Below, piece by piece: positions 1 through 9,062 of a DNA stretch of 64,000 nucleotides. The DNA is from Acinetobacter parvus DSM 16617 = CIP 108168 (lineage in GTDB: Bacteria; Pseudomonadota; Gammaproteobacteria; Pseudomonadales; Moraxellaceae), in assembly GCF_000368025.1 (NCBI RefSeq), contig NZ_KB849212.1, positions 1,396,435 through 1,460,434 on the forward strand, in the 5' to 3' direction. The stretch's first letter is position 1. Every line of letters starts with the position of its first letter. The translations under genes and the position numbers were made by a program. The notes beneath the pieces were generated by a model, which saw only the letters and a program-made list of their open reading frames with translations, made no database searches and was not told where the DNA came from.

Positions 1-113
1 TTGCTTTGCATACGCAGACTTTCACGCTCTATACCACGCAGCATCCCCTTGAATAGCGAGGCATCTACCCACGTTGGTATCACAGAGGCGGAAAGTGTGC
101 TGGGTTGATTCAT
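1..113 (-). CDS. gshA: Glutamate-cysteine ligase, N-terminal fragment (cut by window edge)
   Basis: Only the first 37 codons are inside the window; the gene continues past position 1. The reading from the ATG at 113-111 gives MNQPSTLSASVIPTW, then a segment LFKGMLRGIERESLR that matches the conserved N-terminal region of proteobacterial GshA (compare LKGIQRGLERETLR in E. coli, from memory). GshA ligates glutamate to cysteine in the first step of glutathione synthesis. The upstream region 114-347 carries no other gene and should contain its promoter. The identification rests on this short motif. Confidence 0.8.
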   Translation of the reverse strand, partial: MNQPSTLSASVIPTWVDASLFKGMLRGIERESLRMQS

Positions 114-347
114 ATTATATGCTCGCTTGTTCAAGATCAGCCGACCAACGAAATGGCAACGACTTTGTCGAGTAGATTGGATTTGAATAATAGCAATCCT
201 TTCGACTCAGCCAATTATAACGACAATTATGGCCTAGTCACCTGATTGTATTGGTTTAGCTTGGCAATTTTTAACACAATCCGATTATATAAAACACGCT
301 GAAATTGTGATTTTATTAAAAATAAATCTTCCGATGGATATCCACCC

Positions 348-887
348 ATGCAAGCCCAAGACATTCTTGATTTCTGGTTTGATCCTGACCACCGTTCACT
401 CTGGTTCGCCAAAAGTGATGAATTTGATGCAAAAATTCGTGAGCGTTTTCAAGCAATTCATCATCAGGCTATACAGGCTGAACTGTGGTCATGGCGCAAG
501 ACCGCCGAGGGACGCTTGGCAGAAATCATTGTGCTGGATCAATTCTCCCGAAACCTGTATCGCGACCAGCCACAGGCTTTTGCCCATGACAGCATGGCAC
601 TGATGCTGGCGCAGGAGGCGATTAGCCTGCAACTGGATGCCCAGCTCAGCCCTGATCATCGCTCATTTTTATATATGCCATTTATGCATAGTGAATCTAA
701 ATTAATGCATGAGTTTGCTTTAAAACTGTTCCAACGTTTAGGGAACGAAATTAATTTGAGCTTTGAAAAAAAGCATAAAGTGATTATTGACCGTTTTGGG
801 CGCTATCCACATCGCAATGCGATTTTAGGGCGAAGCTCAAGCGCAGAGGAACTTGAATTTTTAACCCAACCGAACAGTAGCTTTTAG
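348..887 (+). CDS. DUF924 family protein
   Basis: A 179-aa soluble protein with the DUF924 pattern: an N-terminal DILDFWF segment, a central IIVLDQFSRNLYRDQPQAFA block, and FLYMPFMHSE with ALKLF after it. The family is widespread in proteobacteria, all-helical and of unknown biochemical role. The start at ATG 348 puts the conserved QAQDILDFWF at the extreme N-terminus, as is usual. No strong Shine-Dalgarno sequence precedes it. It is followed by a lipoprotein gene in the same direction after 37 bp. Confidence 0.85.
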   Translation: MQAQDILDFWFDPDHRSLWFAKSDEFDAKIRERFQAIHHQAIQAELWSWRKTAEGRLAEIIVLDQFSRNLYRDQPQAFAHDSMALMLAQEAISLQLDAQLSPDHRSFLYMPFMHSESKLMHEFALKLFQRLGNEINLSFEKKHKVIIDRFGRYPHRNAILGRSSSAEELEFLTQPNSSF

Positions 888-924
888 GACCATCTTCCCA
901 GACGCTGAAAAACAGGAATTGCCT

Positions 925-1482
925 ATGAAAACCTTATTGATGTGCACACCGCTCCTTGTCGCACTGACATTTACAGGCTGTGCCAGTGTCCCATCACAAC
1001 CCAGAACATTCGACCAACTTGGACAGTTCACCGCTTATCCATTAAATAACAAAACTTACCGTGTGGGTTTTCAGGCTGATCGTAATTTGAGTTATGGTAC
1101 AGCCGAGGAGATAACGTTGTTAAAGGCGGCACAAACCACTGTCAAAAACGGTTTCCGTTATTTTACCGTTGTTGATGATCCAAGTAATGCACGTCACAAG
1201 ACACAACGCCAAGCTGTGATTTATCCGACACCCTCTTATTACCCATATGGTTATTATCGCCGACATCCTGCCTTTTGGCCTGATCCATTCTATGATATGC
1301 CTCAAGTGGTCAATCTTGATCCAATCCAAGTGTCGTATACTATTGAGTGTTTTCAGACTCAGCAGCAATCGCCTGACGCATTTGATGCGCACCTCATTTT
1401 GCAATCATTAGGGCAAAAATACGGATTGAGTCCAACAGGAGACGTGTTGCAGCCCCCTGCGCCATCTCAAAGCAAAAAGTAA
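925..1482 (+). CDS. Putative outer-membrane lipoprotein (CC0125/CC1285-like)
   Basis: A 185-aa lipoprotein. The N-terminus is a type II signal peptide, MKTLLMCTPLLVALTFTGC, with the lipobox cysteine near residue 19. The mature part has the pattern YRVGFQADRNLSYGTAEEI...LLKAAQTTVKNGFRYFTVVDD, which recalls the CC0125/CC1285 lipoprotein family (from memory). A proline/tyrosine-rich stretch (PTPSYYPYGYY) follows. I chose ATG 925 over TTG 919 because AGGA at 914-917 lies 7 nt before the ATG. The function is unknown. It probably belongs to one transcription unit with the DUF445 gene that starts 18 bp after its stop. Confidence 0.8.
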   Translation: MKTLLMCTPLLVALTFTGCASVPSQPRTFDQLGQFTAYPLNNKTYRVGFQADRNLSYGTAEEITLLKAAQTTVKNGFRYFTVVDDPSNARHKTQRQAVIYPTPSYYPYGYYRRHPAFWPDPFYDMPQVVNLDPIQVSYTIECFQTQQQSPDAFDAHLILQSLGQKYGLSPTGDVLQPPAPSQSKK

Positions 1483-1500
1483 ATTGATAAGGATGACTCA

Positions 1501-2808
1501 ATGAATTCAGTCGAAGAAATTCACGTACCGAGCCTGCAAAAAAGTAAGTACTTCGCCACTATGGCATTGATCATTGCGGTTATAGCATGGATTGGCTTAA
1601 TGGTCGCGGCGCATTTTTTACCTGAATATAAATGGGTCATTCATATTTTTATGTTAGGTGCGGAAGCAGGTGTAGTTGGTGGGCTAGCTGATTGGTACGC
1701 TGTCACTGTGCTTTTCCGTAATCCTTTTGGAAAAATGCCTTTACCCAAACTATTGCGTGACCATACCGAAATCATTCCACGGAATAAGGCTCGAATTGCA
1801 GAATCAATGGGTCGTTTTGTACAAGAAAACTTTTTATCTCCTCAAATTGTTGAACGCAGTTTAAAAAATGCCGACCTCAGTTTGGCCGTCGGTCAATGGC
1901 TAGCTACCCCTCAAAATAACCAGCAAGTCGTACAGATGATTCAACATACTGTACCGAAAATTTTTGAATTTGTGAGCCAAGATCAAATTGCCCACTTTGT
2001 GCAAAACAATAGTGTGCAATGGGTACGCAGTACCAAAATCAATAAATTAGCCAGCGAAATGTTACGTGCCGTTCTGGAAAATGACTTCCATCAGGATGTG
2101 CTACAGCGTGGCCTTGATCTGGCCCATCAATGGATTGTGTCGCATCCTGAACAGGCACGCAACCTGTCACGCAAACTGTTTCAGGAACTCGGTGTCTGGA
2201 AACTTGCCAAAGGCGCAAGCTGGATTGGCATTGATGTGCAGCAGCGCACCATTGACTCACTGATTGAAAAGGTTGAGTCCATGCTGGCTAATCCTGAACA
2301 TCCGTGGCGGCAGGACATTGAAACCACCACGCATAATCTGATGTTGCAGCTTGCGGACAGCAACAGTGAAGCCAGCAAGCGCTTAAATCAGAGCAAGGAT
2401 GATGTGCTGGACAGTCCACAGGTGCTGAACTTTATCAGTGGTGCAATTGCCATTCTCTGTGATGCGGTCAAAACCGACTTGATGCAGGCAGATTCAGGTA
2501 TTGCCAGCAATTTACAGGCGGCATTACAACAATTGGGCGAAAGCCTGGTTCAGAATGAAAAAGTGCGTCAGGTTCTGAATGAGAAAATGGTCGGTTTGGC
2601 AACCAACTTTAGCGAACAATATAGCGACAAGATCATCCGTTATATCAGCGAACGTATCCACGAGTGGGATTCACGGGAAATGATTGCCAAAATCGAAAGT
2701 GAGGTCGGTGGTGACTTACACATGATTCGCGTCAATGGCGTGATTGTCGGGGCATTTATTGGCTTGGCACTGGGTGTGATTCGTGCCATTGTTGAAAATG
2801 TTTTATAA
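1501..2808 (+). CDS. DUF445 family membrane protein (YjiN-like)
   Basis: A 435-aa protein. It has a hydrophobic segment near residues 19-40, then the family signature GAEAGVVGGLADWYAVTVLFRNP around residues 53-75, with RHT/IIPRNKARIAESMGRFV-like residues after it. A long, mostly helical middle follows, and there is a C-terminal hydrophobic segment (VIVGAFIGLALGVIRAIV). This is the DUF445/YjiN arrangement of one membrane anchor at each end of a helical soluble region. The molecular role is unknown. An AAGGATGA Shine-Dalgarno-like stretch lies just before the ATG. Confidence 0.85.
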   Translation: MNSVEEIHVPSLQKSKYFATMALIIAVIAWIGLMVAAHFLPEYKWVIHIFMLGAEAGVVGGLADWYAVTVLFRNPFGKMPLPKLLRDHTEIIPRNKARIAESMGRFVQENFLSPQIVERSLKNADLSLAVGQWLATPQNNQQVVQMIQHTVPKIFEFVSQDQIAHFVQNNSVQWVRSTKINKLASEMLRAVLENDFHQDVLQRGLDLAHQWIVSHPEQARNLSRKLFQELGVWKLAKGASWIGIDVQQRTIDSLIEKVESMLANPEHPWRQDIETTTHNLMLQLADSNSEASKRLNQSKDDVLDSPQVLNFISGAIAILCDAVKTDLMQADSGIASNLQAALQQLGESLVQNEKVRQVLNEKMVGLATNFSEQYSDKIIRYISERIHEWDSREMIAKIESEVGGDLHMIRVNGVIVGAFIGLALGVIRAIVENVL

Positions 2809-2844
2809 ATAGCAATATAACGATAGGGGATTTACTCCTCATCG

Positions 2845-3309
2845 TTATGCAGATTGCGCCAGTTGTTGCTTGCTTTGCTGGTAATATCGAACCAGTGCAT
2901 CGGTGTCCTGCTTTAGGAACGCAGTGAGGTAGGTTTTGACCTGTACCAGAGAAAGCTGCTTAAACTGAACCGTCTCTTTCGCCTGAAGCGTAATCAACCC
3001 AAATATTTGTTTTTTAGCAACAACTACAGGAATGTCTGTCTTGATGATAAAGTTAAGTTCCTGAGATGATCCGTAGGTATTCAATACAATTTCTATGGTC
3101 CGTTGGGTCTTCTCATCTGTGATGGTAAAGGTCGGACTGGCACCATCCAGTTGCAACCAGCAGCTTAACTGCTGTTTCCAGCCCATTCGGTCAAATCTGG
3201 TCAATATCCCAATGGTATTCAAAGTCCCAAACTGCTCCACATCATTGAGATCAATATGATGCGGATAGCGTATTTTTAAATCGAAACTGTCCATTGCCTG
3301 ATGTCCCAT
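2845..3309 (-). CDS. Conserved hypothetical protein
   Basis: A 154-aa soluble protein that I do not recognise. It has no signal peptide and no membrane segment. The composition is ordinary, with a beta-rich middle (LNTIGILTRFD, SPTFTITDEKTQRTIEIVL) and a glutamine-rich C-terminus (YYQQSKQQLAQ). It is convergent with the DUF445 gene, the two stops being 36 bp apart. The start is uncertain: ATG 3309 has no clear ribosome site, and a second ATG five codons later is possible. The 268 bp upstream to the aminotransferase gene are AT-rich and hold the promoters of both divergent genes. Confidence 0.6.
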   Translation of the reverse strand: MGHQAMDSFDLKIRYPHHIDLNDVEQFGTLNTIGILTRFDRMGWKQQLSCWLQLDGASPTFTITDEKTQRTIEIVLNTYGSSQELNFIIKTDIPVVVAKKQIFGLITLQAKETVQFKQLSLVQVKTYLTAFLKQDTDALVRYYQQSKQQLAQSA

Positions 3310-3577
3310 TTCACTATAATTGGTATTTAATTGAACCGCTCGATAGAAATTATAGCGCTTTACAGCAGCAACTAAAATAGCGTATCATCATGAAAAACAA
3401 CAAATTTTTTAGACAATTTTCAATAAAAAATGACCAATTCCGTCACTATTGTTTTTTTTTCAGACACAATTACCTGTTTTTACTGACCTAAGCCACATTT
3501 TTCAGTCAATTAACGGCAAACCTCAACATTTACTATACAATCACTGCAAAACAAAACGTCAATCAGGTTAAAAAACA

Positions 3578-4732
3578 ATGTTGCAGCTTCAGTCAAAACT
3601 CCCAAGCCAAGGCGTGACCATTTTTAGCGTGATGACTGAACTTGCACAACGGCTCAATGCCCTAAACCTGTCACAGGGCTTTCCCGATTTCCCAGCACCG
3701 CCTGCCCTGATTGAAGCCCTCTGTCAGGCCACCCAGTCAGGATACAATCAATACTCTGCGGGTGATGGTCTACTGGCATTACGTGAGCAACTGGCGCAGC
3801 AATTTCTACAGCGTGACCAGCTACAGCTTGATCCCATCACTGAGATCACCATTACCCCAGGCGCAACCATCGCAATTTTCTGTGCTATTCAGGCCTGTAT
3901 TCATGCAGGTGATGAAGTGATTATTTTTGACCCGAGCTATGACAGCTATGCCCCTGCAGTACAACTGGCAGGGGGGAAATCCGTTCATATTCATTTAGAA
4001 GCACCAACATTTCAGGTGAATTGGCAAAAAGTTAAAGATTGTATCAATGCAAAAACCCGCATGATCATTGTCAATACGCCGCATAACCCAACGGGTGCCA
4101 TCTGGTCGGAACAGGACTGGCGGCAGTTGATTGAACTCATTCAAGATAAAAATATTGTGGTGCTGTCTGATGAGGTGTATGAACATCTGGTGTTTGATGG
4201 GCGGAAACACTACAGCGCGCTACAGTTTCCAGAACTGCGTGAGCGTAGTTATGTAATTGGCTCTTTTGGCAAAAGTTATCATGTGACGGGCTGGAAAACG
4301 GGCTATTGCGTTGCCTCAGCCAACCTGATGCGCCTGTTTCGCCAGATTTACCAGTTTGCCAACTTCTGCGGCACCACACCTTGCCAGATTGCGCTCGCTG
4401 ATTATATGCAACAGCATCCTGAGCATATTCAGGAGCTTCCCGACTTTTATCAGGCGAAACGCGACCTGTTTAATGCCCAGATTGAAAACTCACGTTTTAA
4501 ATTGATTCCATCGCAAGGTACTTATTTCCAAAGTCTGGACTACAGTGCAATCCGTCCTGACCTGAATGACATTGAAATGTGCCAGTTTTTAGCGGAACAG
4601 CATAAAATCGTCGCGATTCCTATTTCCGTTTTTTATCAACAAGCGCCCGAATCACTACGCCTGATTCGTTTCTGCTTTGCCAAAACCGACCAAACGCTGC
4701 AACATGCAGGTGAAATTCTGGTGCGTTGCTGA
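3578..4732 (+). CDS. ybdL: PLP-dependent methionine aminotransferase (YbdL-type)
   Basis: A 384-aa fold-type I aminotransferase. The N-terminus (SKLPSQGVTIFSVM, then LNLSQGFPDFPAP) and the middle (GDEVIIFDPSYDSYAPA, IIVNTPHNPTGA, VLSDEVYEHL) match E. coli YbdL closely. The PLP-binding lysine lies in SFGKSYHVTGWKTGYC, around residue 230. YbdL favours methionine and aromatic amino acids with 2-oxo acids (family knowledge), a role in methionine salvage or amino-acid turnover. The length equals the family norm. It stands alone between a divergent hypothetical gene and a MATE transporter gene. Confidence 0.9.
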   Translation: MLQLQSKLPSQGVTIFSVMTELAQRLNALNLSQGFPDFPAPPALIEALCQATQSGYNQYSAGDGLLALREQLAQQFLQRDQLQLDPITEITITPGATIAIFCAIQACIHAGDEVIIFDPSYDSYAPAVQLAGGKSVHIHLEAPTFQVNWQKVKDCINAKTRMIIVNTPHNPTGAIWSEQDWRQLIELIQDKNIVVLSDEVYEHLVFDGRKHYSALQFPELRERSYVIGSFGKSYHVTGWKTGYCVASANLMRLFRQIYQFANFCGTTPCQIALADYMQQHPEHIQELPDFYQAKRDLFNAQIENSRFKLIPSQGTYFQSLDYSAIRPDLNDIEMCQFLAEQHKIVAIPISVFYQQAPESLRLIRFCFAKTDQTLQHAGEILVRC

Positions 4733-4823
4733 TCAACAAAAAAATAAACCGAACAATCATGACTTCCACCTGACTGATGATGGTATGGTGAAAAAATAGA
4801 TGTTTCAGGATGAAGCAAACTGA

Positions 4824-6191
4824 ATGACACCACACCAACCTCTGGTGATGCAGCCAAACCTCTGGAAAACCTTTTTTGTCTTTCTGGTTCCCTTGATTGC
4901 TACCAATATTTTGCAGAACCTGTCGGGAACGATTAATACCATCTTTGTTGGGCAAATGATGGGCGTGGATGCCATTGCCGCAGTTTCAGTGTTCTTTCCA
5001 ATCCTGTTCTTTCTGCTTGCCTTTGTGATTGGGATCTCGGCGGGAACAACCGTGTTGGTGGGACAGGCCTGGGGTGCACAGAATCTTGAGAAAGTGCGCT
5101 GTGTGATTGGTTCAACCCTGTTCATGACCCTGATTGGCGGGAGTGTGATTGCGGTTTTAGGCGTGATGATGGCTGAGCCCATGTTGAAATTGCTGGGTAC
5201 AGATGCCAAGGTCATGCACCTGTCGCTACCCTATGTGCAATGGATGCTGGCAGGTAGCCCACTGTTATTTGTCTATATTATCTACACCTCAATTCTTCGC
5301 GGTGTCGGCGACAGTGTGACACCGCTGATCGCATTGAGCCTAACCAGCCTGATTGGTCTGGCGGTTACGCCTGTGTTGCTAAAAGGCTATTTTGGCTTTC
5401 CCGCCCTCGGGATTGTTGCACCAGCCATCGCAACCATTCTGGGTTATGCAGCCGTATTGATTTTTCTAGGGTTTTATCTCAATTATAAAAACCATCCACT
5501 GAAAATAGATGCGCGACTTTTGCAAAGCATTCGCCATGATGCAACATTAAGTAAACTAATCCTAAAGCTTGGTATCCCAACAGGCATCCAAATGGTGACA
5601 ACTTCATTGGCAGGCTTAGTCATTATTGGTTTGGTTAATCATTATGGTGCACATGCCACTGCGGCTTATGGAGCAGTCAATCAGGTGCTGAACTATATCC
5701 AGTTTCCAGCGCTATCCATTTCAATTGCGGCTTCTATTTTTGCCGCACAGGCGATTGGTGCTGGCAAGCCCGATTTACTGGCCAAAGTCACCCGAACGGC
5801 TTTAGGAATGAATGTCATATTTACTGGCAGTTTGATCACTTTGGCTTACTTATTTTCCAAATATTTAATGGCGCTGTTTATTACCGATCACAGCGTGATT
5901 GAGCTTGGGCAGCAACTGTTGTTTATTGTACTGTGGGCTGTTTTATTCTTTGGGGCTAGCGCGATTTTTGCATCAATCATGCGGGCTAGTGGTACAGTGA
6001 ATGTCCCAATGATGATCAATATTCTGACCATTATTTTAATTGAAGTTCCTTGTGCCTATTGGTTTAGTTCGTTATGGGGCTTAACGGGCATTTGGACGGC
6101 TTACGCACTTTCTTTTGTCTGCTTATGTGTATTACAAGCCTCTTATTATCAGTTCGTTTGGAAGAAAACCAAGATCAAAGTCCTTATTTAA
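4824..6191 (+). CDS. MATE family multidrug/cation antiporter
   Basis: A 455-aa integral membrane protein with about twelve hydrophobic segments in two similar halves, as in MATE exporters. Typical motifs include LSGTINTIFVGQMMGVDAIAA near residue 35 and GISAGTTVLVGQAWGAQN near residue 73. In the second half, GAHATAAYGAVNQVLNYIQ is followed by SIAASIFAAQAIGAGKPD. Such pumps expel cationic drugs or metabolites using Na+ or H+ gradients; the substrate cannot be told from the sequence. It ends just before a bidirectional terminator shared with the convergent SDR gene. Confidence 0.9.
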   Translation: MTPHQPLVMQPNLWKTFFVFLVPLIATNILQNLSGTINTIFVGQMMGVDAIAAVSVFFPILFFLLAFVIGISAGTTVLVGQAWGAQNLEKVRCVIGSTLFMTLIGGSVIAVLGVMMAEPMLKLLGTDAKVMHLSLPYVQWMLAGSPLLFVYIIYTSILRGVGDSVTPLIALSLTSLIGLAVTPVLLKGYFGFPALGIVAPAIATILGYAAVLIFLGFYLNYKNHPLKIDARLLQSIRHDATLSKLILKLGIPTGIQMVTTSLAGLVIIGLVNHYGAHATAAYGAVNQVLNYIQFPALSISIAASIFAAQAIGAGKPDLLAKVTRTALGMNVIFTGSLITLAYLFSKYLMALFITDHSVIELGQQLLFIVLWAVLFFGASAIFASIMRASGTVNVPMMINILTIILIEVPCAYWFSSLWGLTGIWTAYALSFVCLCVLQASYYQFVWKKTKIKVLI

Positions 6192-6211
6192 AAATTTCTT
6201 TGATCCTCAAA

Positions 6212-6244
6212 TAAAAAAGCCATTCTTTAAGAATGGCTTTTTTA
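6212..6244. terminator. Bidirectional rho-independent terminator
   Basis: The stem AAAAGCCATTC / GAATGGCTTTT with a short TTTAA loop is flanked by an A-run and a T-run. It lies between the convergent MATE and SDR genes and can terminate both. Confidence 0.85.
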
Positions 6245-6254
6245 TGCTTGAAAC

Positions 6255-7082
6255 TTACATCATTTTCGTTGCAATCGCTGCAAGACGTTGATAACCCGTT
6301 GGGAATAAACGCTGGAATGTATCCACAACGCGCGCATCTGTACCAATCAGCAGACGGCGTTTGTCTTTCAATACCGCATTAAGAATTTGACGTGCCGCCT
6401 CTTCTGGTGGAGTACGCAGGAACTTGTCAAACTGCTTGATGGACTTGTTCGGGTCCATGCCCAGACTCTTCAGGCTGTCATTCATCTTCGCTGCTTTTGC
6501 GATATTGGTGCGTATACCACCTGGGTGTACACAAAGAGAACTTACGCCACTCTTTTCAATATCAAGCTCCTGACGCAATGATTCAGTAAAACCACGTACC
6601 GCGAACTTGGTTGCGTTATAGGCAGACTGTGTTGGCTGCGAGGTTAGACCAAAAATACTGGAGATATTGATGATATGACCATCTTTGGTTTGCTTAATGA
6701 ATGGCAAGAATTCCTTGGTGCCGTAAACCACGCCCCAGAAGTTGATACCTACGATCCATTCCAGATCTTCATAGCTTGCACCTTCCACAGTTGAGCCCAA
6801 AGCCACACCCGCGTTGTTGAAGATCATATTTACTGCACCATGATCATGTACCGTTTCCTGCGCCCACTGTTTCACCGCATCACGGTTTGAAACATCAAGC
6901 ACCTTGGTGGTTACAGTCACTGGATATTGTTTTACCAGCTCAACAGTTTGCGCCAGTCCCTTTTCATTGATGTCACTCAATGACAAATGGCAGCCCTGTT
7001 TAGCCAATAAAACTGCGAGTTGCTGCCCAATCCCAGAACCTGCACCTGTGATCGCCGCGACTTTATTTTTAAAGTTTTTCAT
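6255..7082 (-). CDS. Short-chain dehydrogenase/reductase (SDR)
   Basis: A 275-aa classical SDR. The Rossmann nucleotide motif TGAGSGIG is at residues 14-21. NNAG follows around residue 90, then the catalytic serine in NISSIFG. The YxxxK pair is in SAYNATKFAVRG near residue 155. The substrate is unknown. It is divergent from a TetR regulator across a 346-bp region that carries an inverted repeat over overlapping promoters, so it is likely controlled by that regulator. It ends at the shared terminator at 6212-6244. Confidence 0.88.
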   Translation of the reverse strand: MKNFKNKVAAITGAGSGIGQQLAVLLAKQGCHLSLSDINEKGLAQTVELVKQYPVTVTTKVLDVSNRDAVKQWAQETVHDHGAVNMIFNNAGVALGSTVEGASYEDLEWIVGINFWGVVYGTKEFLPFIKQTKDGHIINISSIFGLTSQPTQSAYNATKFAVRGFTESLRQELDIEKSGVSSLCVHPGGIRTNIAKAAKMNDSLKSLGMDPNKSIKQFDKFLRTPPEEAARQILNAVLKDKRRLLIGTDARVVDTFQRLFPTGYQRLAAIATKMM

Positions 7083-7189
7083 TGCCTATCCTTTGTATAA
7101 GGGTCTGTGAAATGCCAACAGACCCTATGAATGAGATGCACATAGTTCGCCCCAATCATGCGTTATCATGTGCAGTTTAAGCTGTAACC

Positions 7190-7229
7190 AATATAATTTT
7201 GACAATACATGTTGTCAATATAGTACAAT
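7190..7229. promoter_or_regulatory. Divergent promoter and candidate TetR operator
   Basis: The perfect inverted repeat TTGACAA (7199-7205) / TTGTCAA (7212-7218) has a 6-nt spacer. On the minus strand TTGACA (7218-7213) is followed 17 nt later by TATATT (7195-7190), a near-consensus promoter for the SDR gene. On the plus strand TTGACA (7199-7204) has a possible TACAAT (7224-7229) at a longer 19-nt spacing. The repeat arms are the -35 boxes themselves, so a dimeric repressor here would block both promoters. The rest of 7083-7428 shows no gene. Confidence 0.6.
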
Positions 7230-7428
7230 GGACCTTTAAGACAAATGGCAATAACCAACACCTTACATGTCATAATAGGCCTATTTACATTTTATGGCCG
7301 AACATGGTTAAAAGAGACAAGATGGATTTTCAAAATTTGGTTATGCCAGGTCAGCACAACATTGTTGAAATACAGATAACCATGATCTACATGATTTAAA
7401 GACTTTTTATTAAGGAACGGTTTTCTCA

Positions 7429-8106
7429 ATGGCAACTCAAGATCGATCGATACGCAAGAAAAATACGACTGATAGTAAAGAACGTCAGTTCAAGGGTCTC
7501 TCCTTGACTGAGCGCAAGCAAGCACGCCGTGAAAAACTAATTGAGGCAGGCATTGCCACGTATGGCACACAGGGATTCTTCTCCGTGACGGTTAAGGATG
7601 TCTGTAATGAAGCCAAGCTGACTGAACGCTATTTCTATGAATCATTTAAGAAAAGTGAGGAACTATTTCAGACGGTTTTCCTGAAAATGATTGAGAAAAT
7701 GCAGACCTGCCTGACCCAGGCGGTACTCATGGCTGCGCCTGAACCGAACAACATGGTCACGGCGGGATTGTCCGCCTTACTCAGTACCATTAAGGATGAT
7801 CCACGCATGGCACGGATCATTTATATTGATGCCATGCTGGTGCAGGATTTACATAACCAGGCCACCATTCAGGAAACCCTGACCCAGTTTGACCGTATTA
7901 TTCAGGGCTTCGTGATGATCACCATGCCCAATGCCCCACAGAGTGCTGAAGGAGTGTCTTTAATGGCAACAGGGCTGAATGGCTATGTCACGCATATCAT
8001 TATCCGTTGGGTTTCCGAGGGCTTTAAGCAGCCACTGGAGGATGTTTTGGCGGCCTGCTGTGCAGTGTTCCAGTCCTTTATCGAGACCACAGCCAAAAAA
8101 AATTAA
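7429..8106 (+). CDS. TetR/AcrR family transcriptional regulator
   Basis: A 225-aa protein with a basic N-terminal tail (residues 1-35). A TetR helix-turn-helix follows around residues 36-80: RREKLIEAGIATYGTQGFF...VTVKDVCNEAKLTERYFYESFKK. The C-terminal helical ligand domain runs from about residue 90 to the end. AAGGAA at 7412-7417 precedes the ATG. The gene is divergent from the SDR gene and probably represses it, and itself, at the inverted repeat 7199-7218 (inference from position). The inducer is unknown. Confidence 0.87.
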   Translation: MATQDRSIRKKNTTDSKERQFKGLSLTERKQARREKLIEAGIATYGTQGFFSVTVKDVCNEAKLTERYFYESFKKSEELFQTVFLKMIEKMQTCLTQAVLMAAPEPNNMVTAGLSALLSTIKDDPRMARIIYIDAMLVQDLHNQATIQETLTQFDRIIQGFVMITMPNAPQSAEGVSLMATGLNGYVTHIIIRWVSEGFKQPLEDVLAACCAVFQSFIETTAKKN

Positions 8107-8193
8107 AGTCGTTTTACAGTTTTATGACAGATACAGCCCTAAAACCGAGGTAGAGTTAAGCAAATGAATTGCATGGCTTTATTGATCGTTTAA

Positions 8194-8215
8194 CTGTCAT
8201 CATTTGGTCACTGCT
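8194..8215 (+). promoter_or_regulatory. Possible Pho box upstream of phoB
   Basis: Two 11-bp direct units, CTGTCATCATT (8194-8204) and TGGTCACTGCT (8205-8215), resemble the tandem CTGTCA repeats bound by PhoB. The second unit is degenerate. Other TGTCA/TGTCATA copies follow at about 8229, 8279 and 8306, so the region 8107-8343 is rich in half-sites. This would fit autoregulation of phoBR. Confidence 0.4.
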
Positions 8216-8343
8216 CTGCCCCAAAACTGTCACAATTTATTGCTAAATTCGACTTTATCAGCTCTTTTGCAATGATATTGTCATAATTAATCTTTGTAAT
8301 AAGCCTGTCATAACTAAAAAACCATATTTAAGGGTATTGCGCT

Positions 8344-9054
8344 GTGAAAGATGACTATATTTTAATTGTCGATGATGAGCTACCAATCCGCGAAATGATC
8401 CATACCTCTCTGGATATGGCGGGCTTCCAGTGTCTACAGGCGGAAGATGCCAAACAGGCGCACCAGATCATCGTTGATCAGCGCCCCGCACTTATTTTGC
8501 TGGACTGGATGCTTCCAGGGGGAGTCAGCGGTGTGGATTTGTGCCGTCGCCTGAAACGTGATGAAAATCTGGCAGAAATCCCAGTCATTATGCTAACGGC
8601 TCGTGGGGAGGAAGACCATAAGGTACAGGGTCTCGATGCAGGTGCGGATGACTACATGACCAAACCATTCTCCACCCGTGAACTGGTGTCACGCATCAAG
8701 GCGGTGTTGCGCCGTGCCAATGCGCTCAGCGGTGAAAAAGTGATTGATGCCAACGGCCTGATGCTTGATCCTGTCAGCCAGCGAGTTAGTTTTGGAAACA
8801 GTATCCTTGAGATGGGCCCGACTGAGTACCGCTTGTTGGCATTCTTTATGACCCATCCTGAACGTGCCTATACCCGTGCCCAATTGCTGGATCAGGTCTG
8901 GGGGGGTAATGTCTATATTGAGGACCGCACCATCGATGTGCATATCCGTCGCCTGCGCAAGGTGCTGGAACCATTTGGGGTGGATCGTTTTGTACAGACG
9001 GTACGCGGTACAGGCTATCGTTTCTCTACACGCGCTGATTTGGCAGCAGGTTAA
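8344..9054 (+). CDS. phoB: Phosphate regulon response regulator PhoB
   Basis: A 236-aa OmpR/PhoB-class response regulator. The receiver domain (1-120) has the acidic pair in ILIVDDE, the phospho-acceptor aspartate in LLDWMLPGG near residue 54, and MTKPF near residue 106. The C-terminal winged-helix domain (about 135-232) contains EDRTIDVHIRRLRKVLE and VRGTGYRF. It controls phosphate-starvation genes. The start is GTG 8344. The gene is followed 8 bp later by phoR, forming a two-gene operon. Confidence 0.93.
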   Translation: MKDDYILIVDDELPIREMIHTSLDMAGFQCLQAEDAKQAHQIIVDQRPALILLDWMLPGGVSGVDLCRRLKRDENLAEIPVIMLTARGEEDHKVQGLDAGADDYMTKPFSTRELVSRIKAVLRRANALSGEKVIDANGLMLDPVSQRVSFGNSILEMGPTEYRLLAFFMTHPERAYTRAQLLDQVWGGNVYIEDRTIDVHIRRLRKVLEPFGVDRFVQTVRGTGYRFSTRADLAAG

Positions 9055-9062
9055 AATCCTTT

